From assembly GCA_902538185.1 (NCBI GenBank), contig CACBED010000001.1:1-34194 (forward strand): 34,194 bases of DNA, in the 5' to 3' direction. Both the position numbers and the translations under genes were made by a program. The stretch comes from an uncultured OCS116 cluster bacterium (GTDB taxonomy: Bacteria; Pseudomonadota; Alphaproteobacteria; Rhizobiales; TMED25). Positions 9,259 to 17,313 of the stretch are shown here, in pieces. A model generated the notes under the pieces. It was given only the letters and a program-made list of their open reading frames with translations. It was not told where the DNA came from and did no database searches. How positions within the stretch are numbered: position 1 is the first letter of the stretch; each line of letters begins with the position of its first letter.

Positions 9259-10489
9259 TAATTTAAATTTTATAACATTTGGCTGCAAACTTAATGCTTT
9301 TGAAACGCAAGTCATGAAGGAAAAGGCTGAGGGTTATTTTTTGACTAACCATAGTTTTATCAATAGTTGTGCTGTAACAAACGAAGCTGTTAAGCAATCA
9401 AGAAGAGCTATTAGAAAAGAAAAGAGAAATAACCCAACTAATAAGATTGTTGTAACTGGCTGCGCCGCCGAACTCTATCCATCGGAATTCATTGATATGC
9501 CAGAAGTTGATATTGTCATTGGAAATGACGATAAAACCAAATCAAGTACATTTATGAACCTCGCACAAATTGATGATGCGGATAATAAAGTAATTGAGCT
9601 TACGCACGAAGATCCACCTTTCATAAATAACTTTGACAACAGAACAAGAGCCTTTGTCCAAATACAAAATGGGTGTGACCATAGATGTACATTTTGCATA
9701 ATTCCCCATGCAAGAGGTAATTCAAGGTCACTAGATGAAAGGCACATAATAAAACAAATTCAGACACTGATTGATGAGAGTTATCAGGAGATAATATTGA
9801 CTGGAGTTGATATTACTTCTTATGGAAAAGATCTTAATGAGGAAACTAACCTTGGAATACTTATAAAGAACATAATTAAAAAGACAAATAACTTAAAAAG
9901 ACTCAGAATTTCTTCAATTGACTCAATAGAAATTGATGATGACTTTCTCGAAGTATTCTCAAGTGAAGAAGTAATAATGCCTCACTTGCATTTATCTCTT
10001 CAGTCCGGTAACGACCTAATTCTAAAAAGAATGCTTCGCAGACATCAAACATCAGATGCAGTCAAATTTTGTGAAAGAATCCAAAAAATAAGGCCAAACA
10101 CAGTGTTTGGAGCTGACATGATCGCTGGATTCCCGACAGAAACAGATGACATGCATAGGAGTACAATGCAGCATATTAATGACTGTGACATAACATATCT
10201 GCATGTATTTCCTTTTTCATCAAAAACCGGAACACCGGCATCAAAAATGCCGCAAGTCGAAAAAAATATCATTCAGCGTCGTGCAAAAGATCTAAGAACG
10301 CTCGGCATGCAAAAAATGAACCTATTCCTAATGAGAGAAATTGGTAAGGAAAAAGCTATACTGATTGAAAAACAGGGATTTGGTCGTACTGAGCAATACT
10401 CAAAGGTTATAGTTAATGAAGTGGGCAATCCGGGTGAAATAATTAAAAAAAAGATTATAGGTATTTCAAAGGATCAACTAATTGCATAA
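9251..10489 (+). CDS. mtaB: tRNA t6A37 methylthiotransferase MtaB (radical SAM)
   Basis: 412 aa; TFGCKLNAFE, NSCAVTNEA, QIQNGCDHRCTFCIIPHARGNSRS; overlaps dapF stop. Confidence 0.95.
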   Translation: MSNNLNFITFGCKLNAFETQVMKEKAEGYFLTNHSFINSCAVTNEAVKQSRRAIRKEKRNNPTNKIVVTGCAAELYPSEFIDMPEVDIVIGNDDKTKSSTFMNLAQIDDADNKVIELTHEDPPFINNFDNRTRAFVQIQNGCDHRCTFCIIPHARGNSRSLDERHIIKQIQTLIDESYQEIILTGVDITSYGKDLNEETNLGILIKNIIKKTNNLKRLRISSIDSIEIDDDFLEVFSSEEVIMPHLHLSLQSGNDLILKRMLRRHQTSDAVKFCERIQKIRPNTVFGADMIAGFPTETDDMHRSTMQHINDCDITYLHVFPFSSKTGTPASKMPQVEKNIIQRRAKDLRTLGMQKMNLFLMREIGKEKAILIEKQGFGRTEQYSKVIVNEVGNPGEIIKKKIIGISKDQLIA

Positions 10490-10509
10490 TTAAATACAGA
10501 TAATTGGAA

Positions 10510-11433
10510 ATGAAAAATACTTGGTTCCAAAAATTAAAAAGTAGTCTTACCAAATCTTCAACGGTAATCTCAGAGGGTATCACAAATATAATATCATCAC
10601 GTAGGTTAGATGATGAAACTCTTCAAGAACTCGAGGATCTTCTTATAAAAGCTGATTTGGGTGTAGATAACTCTGTTTCAATAATTGAAAATTTAAAAAA
10701 AGAAAAATTTAATAAAGATGTTGAGACTGATGAGATAAAAAACTTCATAGCACACCAAATTGAGTTGAAGCTCGAGGGATCATATTCACCATTAGATACA
10801 GAAAAATCTAAATCACCCCGAACGATAATTGTTGTTGGAGTTAATGGATCTGGAAAAACAACGACAATTGCGAAGCTTGCATATCTAATGAAAAATAATG
10901 GGGCAAGGGTTGTTCTTGGTGCAGCAGATACATTTAGAGCAGCGGCCACTCAACAATTAGAAATGTGGGCTGAAAGATTAAACATCGATATTGTAAGCCT
11001 ACCAGAAACAAAGGATGCCGCCAGTGTTGCTTTTGAAACAATAAAAATAGCTACAGAAAATAATTATGATGCTGCGATCATTGATACTGCAGGCAGACTT
11101 CAAAACAGAAGTGAGCTCATGGATGAGCTTGCCAAAATAATTAAGGTTATTAAAAAATTCGAACCACAAGCCCCACATTCGATATTACTTACATTAGATG
11201 CAACTGCAGGTCAGAATGCGATTCAGCAAGCTAAAGTCTTTAGTGAAATTGCGAGAATCACAGGGCTTATAGTTACAAAGCTGGATGGCTCTGCAAAAGC
11301 TGGCTACGTGGTATCAATTTCACAAGAATTAAAAATCCCAATTCACTTCATTGGTGTCGGAGAAAGTATAGAAGATTTAAGTGACTTCAATATAAAAGAT
11401 TTTTCGCGCCTAATCGTTGGACTTGATAAATAG
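10510..11433 (+). CDS. ftsY: Signal recognition particle receptor FtsY
   Basis: GVNGSGKTTTIAKLA, DTFRAAATQQL, DTAGRLQNRSELMDEL, TKLDGSAKAGYVVS. Start set at second Met (10510) of the ORF at 10504. Confidence 0.96.
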   Translation: MKNTWFQKLKSSLTKSSTVISEGITNIISSRRLDDETLQELEDLLIKADLGVDNSVSIIENLKKEKFNKDVETDEIKNFIAHQIELKLEGSYSPLDTEKSKSPRTIIVVGVNGSGKTTTIAKLAYLMKNNGARVVLGAADTFRAAATQQLEMWAERLNIDIVSLPETKDAASVAFETIKIATENNYDAAIIDTAGRLQNRSELMDELAKIIKVIKKFEPQAPHSILLTLDATAGQNAIQQAKVFSEIARITGLIVTKLDGSAKAGYVVSISQELKIPIHFIGVGESIEDLSDFNIKDFSRLIVGLDK

Positions 11434-11435
11434 AA

Positions 11436-11882
11436 ATGCCTGTTAGAAAAAAGCCCCCAAAGTCAGAAAATCCAAAGGGGTCAATATTTCTCTTATTTCA
11501 CCAAGTACAGCAAAAAATGGATATTGAGCAAAAAAATATTTTTTTGAAATATGATATAACGCCAAGGCAATTTATCGTACTTCAAACAATCGATTTTCAG
11601 CCAGGATCTAATCAAAATGAAATTGTAAAGTCTATCAATATAGACCGGTCAACACTTAGCAAGATTATAGAAAAGCTAGAAAGTAAGAATTATATATCAA
11701 GTCAACACAAAGAGGGTGATAAAAGGCATAAACAGCTAAATATTAGCTCAAAAGGTAGGAGCATGCTGCGAAGACTCCAGCAGAATGTAAAAGATTTAGA
11801 AAATATTTTCATAAAAGAAATTGAACTTGACACAAAAAAGAAATTTTTGTCAAGCCTCAGGGCATACGTAACTAATAAATAA
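11436..11882 (+). CDS. MarR-family transcriptional regulator
   Basis: 148 aa; winged-helix core NEIVKSINIDRSTLSKIIEKLESKNYISSQHKEGDKRHKQLNISSKGR. Confidence 0.88.
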   Translation: MPVRKKPPKSENPKGSIFLLFHQVQQKMDIEQKNIFLKYDITPRQFIVLQTIDFQPGSNQNEIVKSINIDRSTLSKIIEKLESKNYISSQHKEGDKRHKQLNISSKGRSMLRRLQQNVKDLENIFIKEIELDTKKKFLSSLRAYVTNK

Positions 11883-11903
11883 TATCACACAAAAGATATT
11901 ATT
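11878..11903. terminator. Putative AT-rich hairpin between convergent marR and polymerase genes
   Basis: Perfect 9-bp dyad AATAATATC-(ACACAAAA)-GATATTATT in the convergent intergenic region; no clear U tract, so weak. Confidence 0.35.
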
Positions 11904-11910
11904 AAGGAGA

Positions 11911-13113
11911 CTACTCCCTTTCAAAAAATCCAGGGTGCTCTCTATGAACCCCAAAATTTATTATCCTCTTTCCGTAACGCATATTTAAATTATCAATGGA
12001 TGTAGATAATTTTTCTCTAGTATTTTTTTCTCCTGGATGTAAGTTTAATAAGAATTCACCTGACCTATCTTTTAAATAAATTAATCCACTGAGTCTAACG
12101 CCAACAAAGTCTACTTTTTTAGGGTCTAGTGTTAAAATCATTTTATCCCATAGTCCTTTGAATTCTTTCAGGAAAAATAATGTATCTTGGGAGAAGGAAA
12201 AAGTTATAGAGTCCTGCCAAACGCCAATATCACTTAATCTAATAAAGACATCTAGACGGCTTGAGCAATAATTATACTTTCTAATTCGTTCGGTGGATTT
12301 TTCTAATAGCCACCTGCCTACGAGGTAAGCTCTATTCGGAGAGCGGTTCTCCGGTGAAAGAACCTTTGAATTACCGTAGCTACCTCTATTAGACCTATTA
12401 ATAGGAATATTCTCACCTTTCAGAGACCTTACAAATCGCTCGCCCTCTATGGATCTCCAAACCAACCTAGCGTGACGCGGATCCATTTCATGTAAATCTT
12501 TAATAGAGTATATTCTTGCTCCTAAAAGCCTCCTTTTAATGCCCTTGGAAATTCCAGGAAGATCTTCCAAGGATAAATGGTTGATCTTTCCAGGCATATT
12601 CTCTTTACATAACCATTGCAATCCATTTGGCTTTTTTATCTTACCTGCGATCTTCGCCAATAAAGGATTTGGTCCAATACCTATTGACAGTCTTATTTCT
12701 TCCCCAACCTCTTTCCTAATAAGACCCTTTATCTTCATTGATAGATCTACCGCTTTTGAGAGTTTTGAATGACTGTTACCTAGATATATTTGAAACTCAT
12801 CAATGGATCTAACACTTTCCAGCTCAGCTACGCTATCCAGTAAATATGAAATATATCTATTATACTTTGCATATAGCTTATGCCTACTCTGCCTAAAATT
12901 AATAGCTGGACACAAAGTCTTAGCCTCATAAACTCTAGTCCCTGTTTTTATACCATACGCCTTCGCCTCATAACTAGCAGCCACTACACATCCCGAATCG
13001 TTATCTATGGCCGCTACCGCTACAGGCTTATTTCGTAAATTAGGATCTAATTGTTGTTCAATACTTGCAAAAAAGCTATCCATATCAATATATAAGGTTC
13101 TAAAGTTCGTCAT
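11911..13113 (-). CDS. Y-family (DinB/ImpB/UmuC-like) translesion DNA polymerase
   Basis: 400 aa; LYIDMDSFFASIEQQLDPNLRNKPVAVAA, SYEAKAYGIKTG, RSIDEFQIYL, LSIGIGPNPLLAKIAGKIKKPNG, LPGISKGIKRRL HhH. Confidence 0.92.
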   Translation of the reverse strand: MTNFRTLYIDMDSFFASIEQQLDPNLRNKPVAVAAIDNDSGCVVAASYEAKAYGIKTGTRVYEAKTLCPAINFRQSRHKLYAKYNRYISYLLDSVAELESVRSIDEFQIYLGNSHSKLSKAVDLSMKIKGLIRKEVGEEIRLSIGIGPNPLLAKIAGKIKKPNGLQWLCKENMPGKINHLSLEDLPGISKGIKRRLLGARIYSIKDLHEMDPRHARLVWRSIEGERFVRSLKGENIPINRSNRGSYGNSKVLSPENRSPNRAYLVGRWLLEKSTERIRKYNYCSSRLDVFIRLSDIGVWQDSITFSFSQDTLFFLKEFKGLWDKMILTLDPKKVDFVGVRLSGLIYLKDRSGEFLLNLHPGEKNTREKLSTSIDNLNMRYGKRIINFGVHREHPGFFERE

Positions 13114-13145
13114 TTATAATTTTTTTCTTTATTTTTTTTATTTTT

Positions 13146-13160
13146 GTTCTTATTTTGTTC
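13146..13160 (+). promoter_or_regulatory. Putative LexA/SOS box of the alphaproteobacterial type
   Basis: GTTC-TTATTTT-GTTC, an exact GTTC-N7-GTTC direct repeat, in the divergent intergenic region between the Y-family polymerase and the ORF at 13167. Confidence 0.8.
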
Positions 13161-13166
13161 TATACT

Positions 13167-13469
13167 ATGGAGAAAAAAAAACAATTAAAAAATGTTGCTT
13201 TTGGAGGTGATTGGTCTGAGAAAAGTTTAGAAGATCATGAAAAAAAAACCTTCTTAAGAAAAATGAATAATATACAAGAGTCTTGCTTCTCAAATGAGAT
13301 AGGAGAGGAGGATCTGCAAGGGGTTTTATACTACATAAGAAATAACTTAGAAAAAGGTCATGTATTTGCAAAATCATTCGAAGAAAAACTTGGAATAAAG
13401 GATCCTTATCTGAGAAAAGTAGAATTACTGAAGACTATAAATAATATAAAAAAATGGCTAGCAGTCTAA
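13167..13469 (+). CDS. Hypothetical protein (~100 aa), putatively SOS-controlled
   Basis: Open frame MEKKKQLKNVAFGGDWSEKSLEDHEKKTFLRKMNNIQESCFSNEIGEEDLQGVLYYIRNNLEKGHVFAKSFEEKLGIKDPYLRKVELLKTINNIKKWLAV; ATG 6 bp after the SOS box. Confidence 0.65.
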   Translation: MEKKKQLKNVAFGGDWSEKSLEDHEKKTFLRKMNNIQESCFSNEIGEEDLQGVLYYIRNNLEKGHVFAKSFEEKLGIKDPYLRKVELLKTINNIKKWLAV

Positions 13470-13486
13470 TTATTACCTATTTACAA

Positions 13487-13816
13487 TCACCCTGATTGAG
13501 TCCTAGACATCGTGAATATTATCAAGACACCTAGGGTTATAAGCCCAATGCCTATTAAGGCGGCCATATCCAGATTTTGTTTAAAATAAAAGTAACCGAC
13601 AAGGGTCACTAATACTATCCCCACGCCAGACCATATTGCATAAACAATACCAACCGCAAGATATTTTAGAGTAATTGCAGATAAGAAAAGAGCCAAACAA
13701 AAAAGAGCTATAGCTAAGATAGATGGAAAGAGTTGTGTAAAGCCATTAGACATTTTTAGAAATGTAGTCCCAAGTGTCTCTGCAATTACCGCTAAAAATA
13801 AATATAACCAGTGCAT
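13487..13816 (-). CDS. Small multidrug resistance (SMR/EmrE-like) transporter
   Basis: 109 aa; LAVIAETLGTTFLKMSNGF and VGIVYAIWSGVGIVLVTLVGYFYFKQ; four hydrophobic segments. Confidence 0.93.
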   Translation of the reverse strand: MHWLYLFLAVIAETLGTTFLKMSNGFTQLFPSILAIALFCLALFLSAITLKYLAVGIVYAIWSGVGIVLVTLVGYFYFKQNLDMAALIGIGLITLGVLIIFTMSRTQSG

Positions 13817-13866
13817 CTTATAAATATCCTAATCTTTGATATATAGTAATATAACAATCTGAAAGT

Positions 13867-15099
13867 TCAATTATTAAGATCCTTCATATCCTTTACCTCC
13901 TTCAAACCAGGAAATAAAAACCACCAAATAATTGAAAAAGAAACTGTTAGCATCCCACCTATCATAATCGCAGGAGCTATGCCGATAATACTTGCAGACA
14001 AACCTGCCCTAAAATCTCCTAACTCATTTGACCCAGTAGTTATAACGGAGTGAACTGACATAACTCTACCTCTCATATTATTCGGTGTAACAAGTTGTAC
14101 TATTATCTGCCTTATGTTCATGCTAATCATATCGGATGCCCCATAAATAAAAAGTGCAACAAGTGAAATCCATAACGTTGTTGATAAAGCAAATGTAATT
14201 GTGGCACTCCCAAAAATAATAATTGAATAAATTAGCATCCTACCCGGATACCTTAATGATGGTAATTGAGATAATGTCATTGCCGCGAATAATGCGCCGA
14301 TTGATGGTGTTGCTCTCAGTACTCCAAGGCCCTCAGAGCCAATATCCAAAATATCAATAGCAAATATGGGTAACATACCCATGACACTGCTAAACAACAT
14401 TGCAACAATATCTATTGTCATTGTTCCAAGCACTATTTTTGTTTTCCAAACATAAACAAACCCACTGAGCAAAACCTTTACATTTATCTGCTTGATCTCT
14501 CCAGATCCACTTCCAATATCTGGAAGTGATATCGCGCTTAATGTGGAAATTATGAAGCTAATTAAAGCCACCAAATAAACCCACTCATTAATGTATGCGA
14601 TTAATATCCCAGCAGCGATTGGGCCCGCTAATGAGCCAAACTCTTCAAAAAAGTTAACGTAATGTACGGCTCTTGGGAAAATTTCAGACTTGACTAAATT
14701 TGGTAGAATCGCAAAGCTACTGGGGCCTTCAAAAGACATTGCAACTCCATGTAATATTAAGATCAAATAAATTGGAATAACTGAGCCATCATCTAATTTG
14801 TAAGCAGAATAATATAAAAGAAACCCAGCAACAAAAACCTGAACTATGTTACATATTATGAGTATATGTCTCCTGTTGTATTTATCAGCGATAACACCTG
14901 CAGGTAAAATCAGGAAAAATTGTGGGGCAAATTGAATAAGTCCAATAAGCCCTAAAGCAAGCGGACTTCCCGTCTGTACATATATTTGCCAACCAACTGT
15001 TAAGGTTATTATTTTGAGCGCAAAATGACTAGACCATGTAAGACTTATAAACTTTAGCAGATTTATATTAAGTAATGTACTTTTAGAAAGTCTATTCAT
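13867..15099 (-). CDS. Major facilitator superfamily transporter (EntS-like)
   Basis: 410 aa, multiple TM segments; PAGVIADKYNRRHILI motif A and VTPNNMRGRVMSVHSVI. Confidence 0.88.
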   Translation of the reverse strand: MNRLSKSTLLNINLLKFISLTWSSHFALKIITLTVGWQIYVQTGSPLALGLIGLIQFAPQFFLILPAGVIADKYNRRHILIICNIVQVFVAGFLLYYSAYKLDDGSVIPIYLILILHGVAMSFEGPSSFAILPNLVKSEIFPRAVHYVNFFEEFGSLAGPIAAGILIAYINEWVYLVALISFIISTLSAISLPDIGSGSGEIKQINVKVLLSGFVYVWKTKIVLGTMTIDIVAMLFSSVMGMLPIFAIDILDIGSEGLGVLRATPSIGALFAAMTLSQLPSLRYPGRMLIYSIIIFGSATITFALSTTLWISLVALFIYGASDMISMNIRQIIVQLVTPNNMRGRVMSVHSVITTGSNELGDFRAGLSASIIGIAPAIMIGGMLTVSFSIIWWFLFPGLKEVKDMKDLNN

Positions 15100-15219
15100 C
15101 TATCATGGGTCCAATTCATATATTTCGTAACTATTATGAAATACATATGGATGATTTTTATAAAACCAGCTAGGATAATCCATACATAAAACTGTGATAA
15201 AACCTGTTAAAGATTATAC

Positions 15220-15483
15220 ATGAAACTAATATATGAATTATTAATAAGATTAACTGTTTTGTTAGGGATTATTTCTTATCTGCTTACGGTTGGAATCGCA
15301 TTTGTAAAAAATGGGTTTGTAGTTGGAGTACTCAGTGCAAGTCTGCCCCTAATCTCTAATACCTATTGGACATATGCATTATGGAATGAGCCTGATAAAT
15401 TCTATCAAATATATGTTAATGGACAAATTATTCTTTTCATACTCATACTATTAAGCATTGCCCTGCATAAACTAAAATCCTGA
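15220..15483 (+). CDS. Small predicted membrane protein of unknown function
   Basis: 87 aa ORF with about three hydrophobic stretches, in a gap between flanking genes. Confidence 0.55.
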   Translation: MKLIYELLIRLTVLLGIISYLLTVGIAFVKNGFVVGVLSASLPLISNTYWTYALWNEPDKFYQIYVNGQIILFILILLSIALHKLKS

Positions 15484-15490
15484 GTTATTA

Positions 15491-15567
15491 TGGCGCACCC
15501 GGAGAGATTCGAACTCCCGACCAAGTGGTTCGAAGCCACCTACTCTATCCAGCTGAGCTACGGGTGC
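15491..15567 (-). tRNA. tRNA-Arg (anticodon TCG), CCA encoded
   Basis: Reverse complement GCACCCGTAGCTCAGCTGGATAGAGTAGGTGGCTTCGAACCACTTGGTCGGGAGTTCGAATCTCTCCGGGTGCGCCA; 7-bp acceptor GCACCCG/CGGGTGC, anticodon loop CTTCGAA on stem GTGG/CCAC, T-arm GTTCGAATC. Confidence 0.95.
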
Positions 15568-15603
15568 GAAATACTAAATTCAAATTAGCTAGGGTCACAA
15601 TAT

Positions 15604-16446
15604 CTACAGCTTCAATGAAATTCTATCAAATAGATTATCTGTCAAAAATCTTTTCAAATACATCATTATCACTGTTGCCCAAGTAATTCTGTATCTTATA
15701 CGTGGATTACGTGCTGTACAAGCGTGTATAACTGCTTTACTAACAGCATTTGGTAATAGCTCAAATGTAGTTTTCTTTATTTTCTTTGATTCTAACCTTG
15801 GAATTATTTTATTTACATAAATTGATTTATAATCAGACTCCTGCCAATCTATAGACTCTTTAAAGCGAATGTAGCTATTTTCTCGAAACTTAGTCGTAAT
15901 TGGACCCGGTTGTATTATTATTACTTTTATATTGTCATCTTTTATTTCTAATCTAAGAGTATCTGACATGGCTTCAATCGCATATTTTGTTGCCGTATAG
16001 GCGCCACGATATTTTAGTGCCATAAAGCCTAAAATTGATGAGTTCTGGATTATCCGACCAGAGCCATTTACTTTCATATGTGGGATAATTTCTTTTGTGA
16101 GGGAATGCCACCCAAAAAAATTGGTTTCAAAGATGCCTCTTAAAGAATCCACAGGAATATCTTCTACTAGAGCGGGTAGTCCGTAGGCCCCATTATTAAA
16201 TAAAACATCAATCTTGCCATTCGTTTTTTCTAATGTATATTCCAGCCCCGATAGAATAGATTTCTGATTATCGTAATCAATGAGAGTGCTAGAGAGGCCG
16301 TATCTATCTTCTAATATTTTACAATCCTTCTCTTTACGGCAGGAAGCTATGACATTCCAACCCAATTTACTTAAATCCTTTGCTACAGCCAAACCAATAC
16401 CACTTGAGGATCCGGTGATTAAAATACTTTTCTTATCATTGTTCAT
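15604..16446 (-). CDS. Short-chain dehydrogenase/reductase
   Basis: 280 aa; ILITGSSSGIGLAVA (TGxxxGIG), NNGAYG, and YTATKYAIE (YxxxK). Confidence 0.93.
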   Translation of the reverse strand: MNNDKKSILITGSSSGIGLAVAKDLSKLGWNVIASCRKEKDCKILEDRYGLSSTLIDYDNQKSILSGLEYTLEKTNGKIDVLFNNGAYGLPALVEDIPVDSLRGIFETNFFGWHSLTKEIIPHMKVNGSGRIIQNSSILGFMALKYRGAYTATKYAIEAMSDTLRLEIKDDNIKVIIIQPGPITTKFRENSYIRFKESIDWQESDYKSIYVNKIIPRLESKKIKKTTFELLPNAVSKAVIHACTARNPRIRYRITWATVIMMYLKRFLTDNLFDRISLKL

Positions 16447-16600
16447 TATTTGCTCTGATTAAAATTGAAAGTTTTAGATCAATTTTTTTTAAATTATTTA
16501 TGATCATTAAAAAAAGCCCTCTTCCTTTGCTTAAAGTTATCCCAAACAATTAAATCATAATTAAGGTTTTATCAACCATTTGGCTACTAGAATATCGGCA

Positions 16601-16623
16601 AAGTGATAAATTTTTAATCACTT
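16601..16623. promoter_or_regulatory. Dyad AAGTGAT-N9-ATCACTT overlapping a -35-like TTGACT (16622-16627)
   Basis: Perfect 7-bp inverted repeat AAGTGATaaatttttaATCACTT; TTGACT-N16-TAGACT promoter-like arrangement follows. Confidence 0.5.
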
Positions 16624-16650
16624 GACTATTTTTTCGGCACATTTAGACTT

Positions 16651-16669
16651 TAAATAGTGATTCTATTTA
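16651..16669 (+). promoter_or_regulatory. 5'-leader dyad TAAATAG-TGATT-CTATTTA
   Basis: Perfect 7-bp inverted repeat with 5-nt loop just downstream of the putative -10 and upstream of the small membrane protein gene. Confidence 0.4.
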
Positions 16670-16714
16670 CTAAGTTTAAACGCTAAAAAATAGAAAATAA
16701 AGATGGGAGAAGTT

Positions 16715-16948
16715 ATGACAGCTTTATTAGACAAATTGAGAGGTGTTCTTAAGAGCTCTCTTGAAATAGCGCTTTGGGCGGTAGCACTGCTTACTCTGCT
16801 TCAGGTTCTGTTTGGTGATAGTTTTGTATTATTATTCGGAATTGATGTATTGGGTAACATTGGTGGGCTCATGGCACAATTTGGTAGCGAAGGACTTGTT
16901 GGACTTATAGCCGCTGGTCTCGTCGCGTACTTGATTAGCCGGAAATAG
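16715..16948 (+). CDS. Small hydrophobic membrane protein A (tandem paralog)
   Basis: 77 aa MTALLDKLRGVLKSSLEIALWAVALLTLLQVLFGDSFVLLFGIDVLGNIGGLMAQFGSEGLVGLIAAGLVAYLISRK; GGGAGAAG Shine-Dalgarno; clear paralogy with the next ORF. Confidence 0.85.
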   Translation: MTALLDKLRGVLKSSLEIALWAVALLTLLQVLFGDSFVLLFGIDVLGNIGGLMAQFGSEGLVGLIAAGLVAYLISRK

Positions 16949-17042
16949 CTCAAGCACTATAATAAAGGGATTTATGGTGTTTAGTCTATTTTAGGCACTG
17001 TAAATTTTGTTAAACTTTTTTATAACAAATGGGAGAAATAAC

Positions 17043-17258
17043 ATGTTTTCATCATTAACTGGCATGCTCAGAAGTGGCATTGACGTTGCGTTGGTTTTAG
17101 TTGGATTGGGAGTTGTTTTGCAAATCCTTTTCCCGGATGCATTAGCATTCATTAACGCTGACGTAGCAGGAAACCTGATTGATCTAATAAATCAATTCTC
17201 AGGTGCTGGTCTAATTGGTGTAATCGCAGCATTGATTGTTGTTGACCAATTAAAATAG
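17043..17258 (+). CDS. Small hydrophobic membrane protein B (tandem paralog)
   Basis: 71 aa MFSSLTGMLRSGIDVALVLVGLGVVLQILFPDALAFINADVAGNLIDLINQFSGAGLIGVIAALIVVDQLK; GGGAGAAA Shine-Dalgarno; aligns to protein A end to end with one gap. Confidence 0.85.
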   Translation: MFSSLTGMLRSGIDVALVLVGLGVVLQILFPDALAFINADVAGNLIDLINQFSGAGLIGVIAALIVVDQLK

Positions 17259-17273
17259 TTAATTTCATAAAAT

Positions 17274-17313
17274 AAAAATAGGGGCTGATGTGTTATATTT
17301 AGTCCCTATTTTT
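17274..17313. terminator. Bidirectional intrinsic terminator
   Basis: AAAAATAGGGGCT-N14-AGTCCCTATTTTT, 13-bp stem with one G-U pair, A-rich 5' and T-rich 3' flanks, between convergent genes; overlaps the ABC ATPase stop codon. Confidence 0.8.

Noticed and set aside
13073-13095. Second GTTC repeat (GGTTCTAAAGTTCG) near the polymerase start
   Set aside because: Spacing is N4, not N7, and it lies inside the polymerase coding sequence.
13155-13166. TTG start of the 104-aa ORF upstream of ATG 13167
   Set aside because: The extension would overlap the second SOS half-site; ATG at 13167 is the more likely start.
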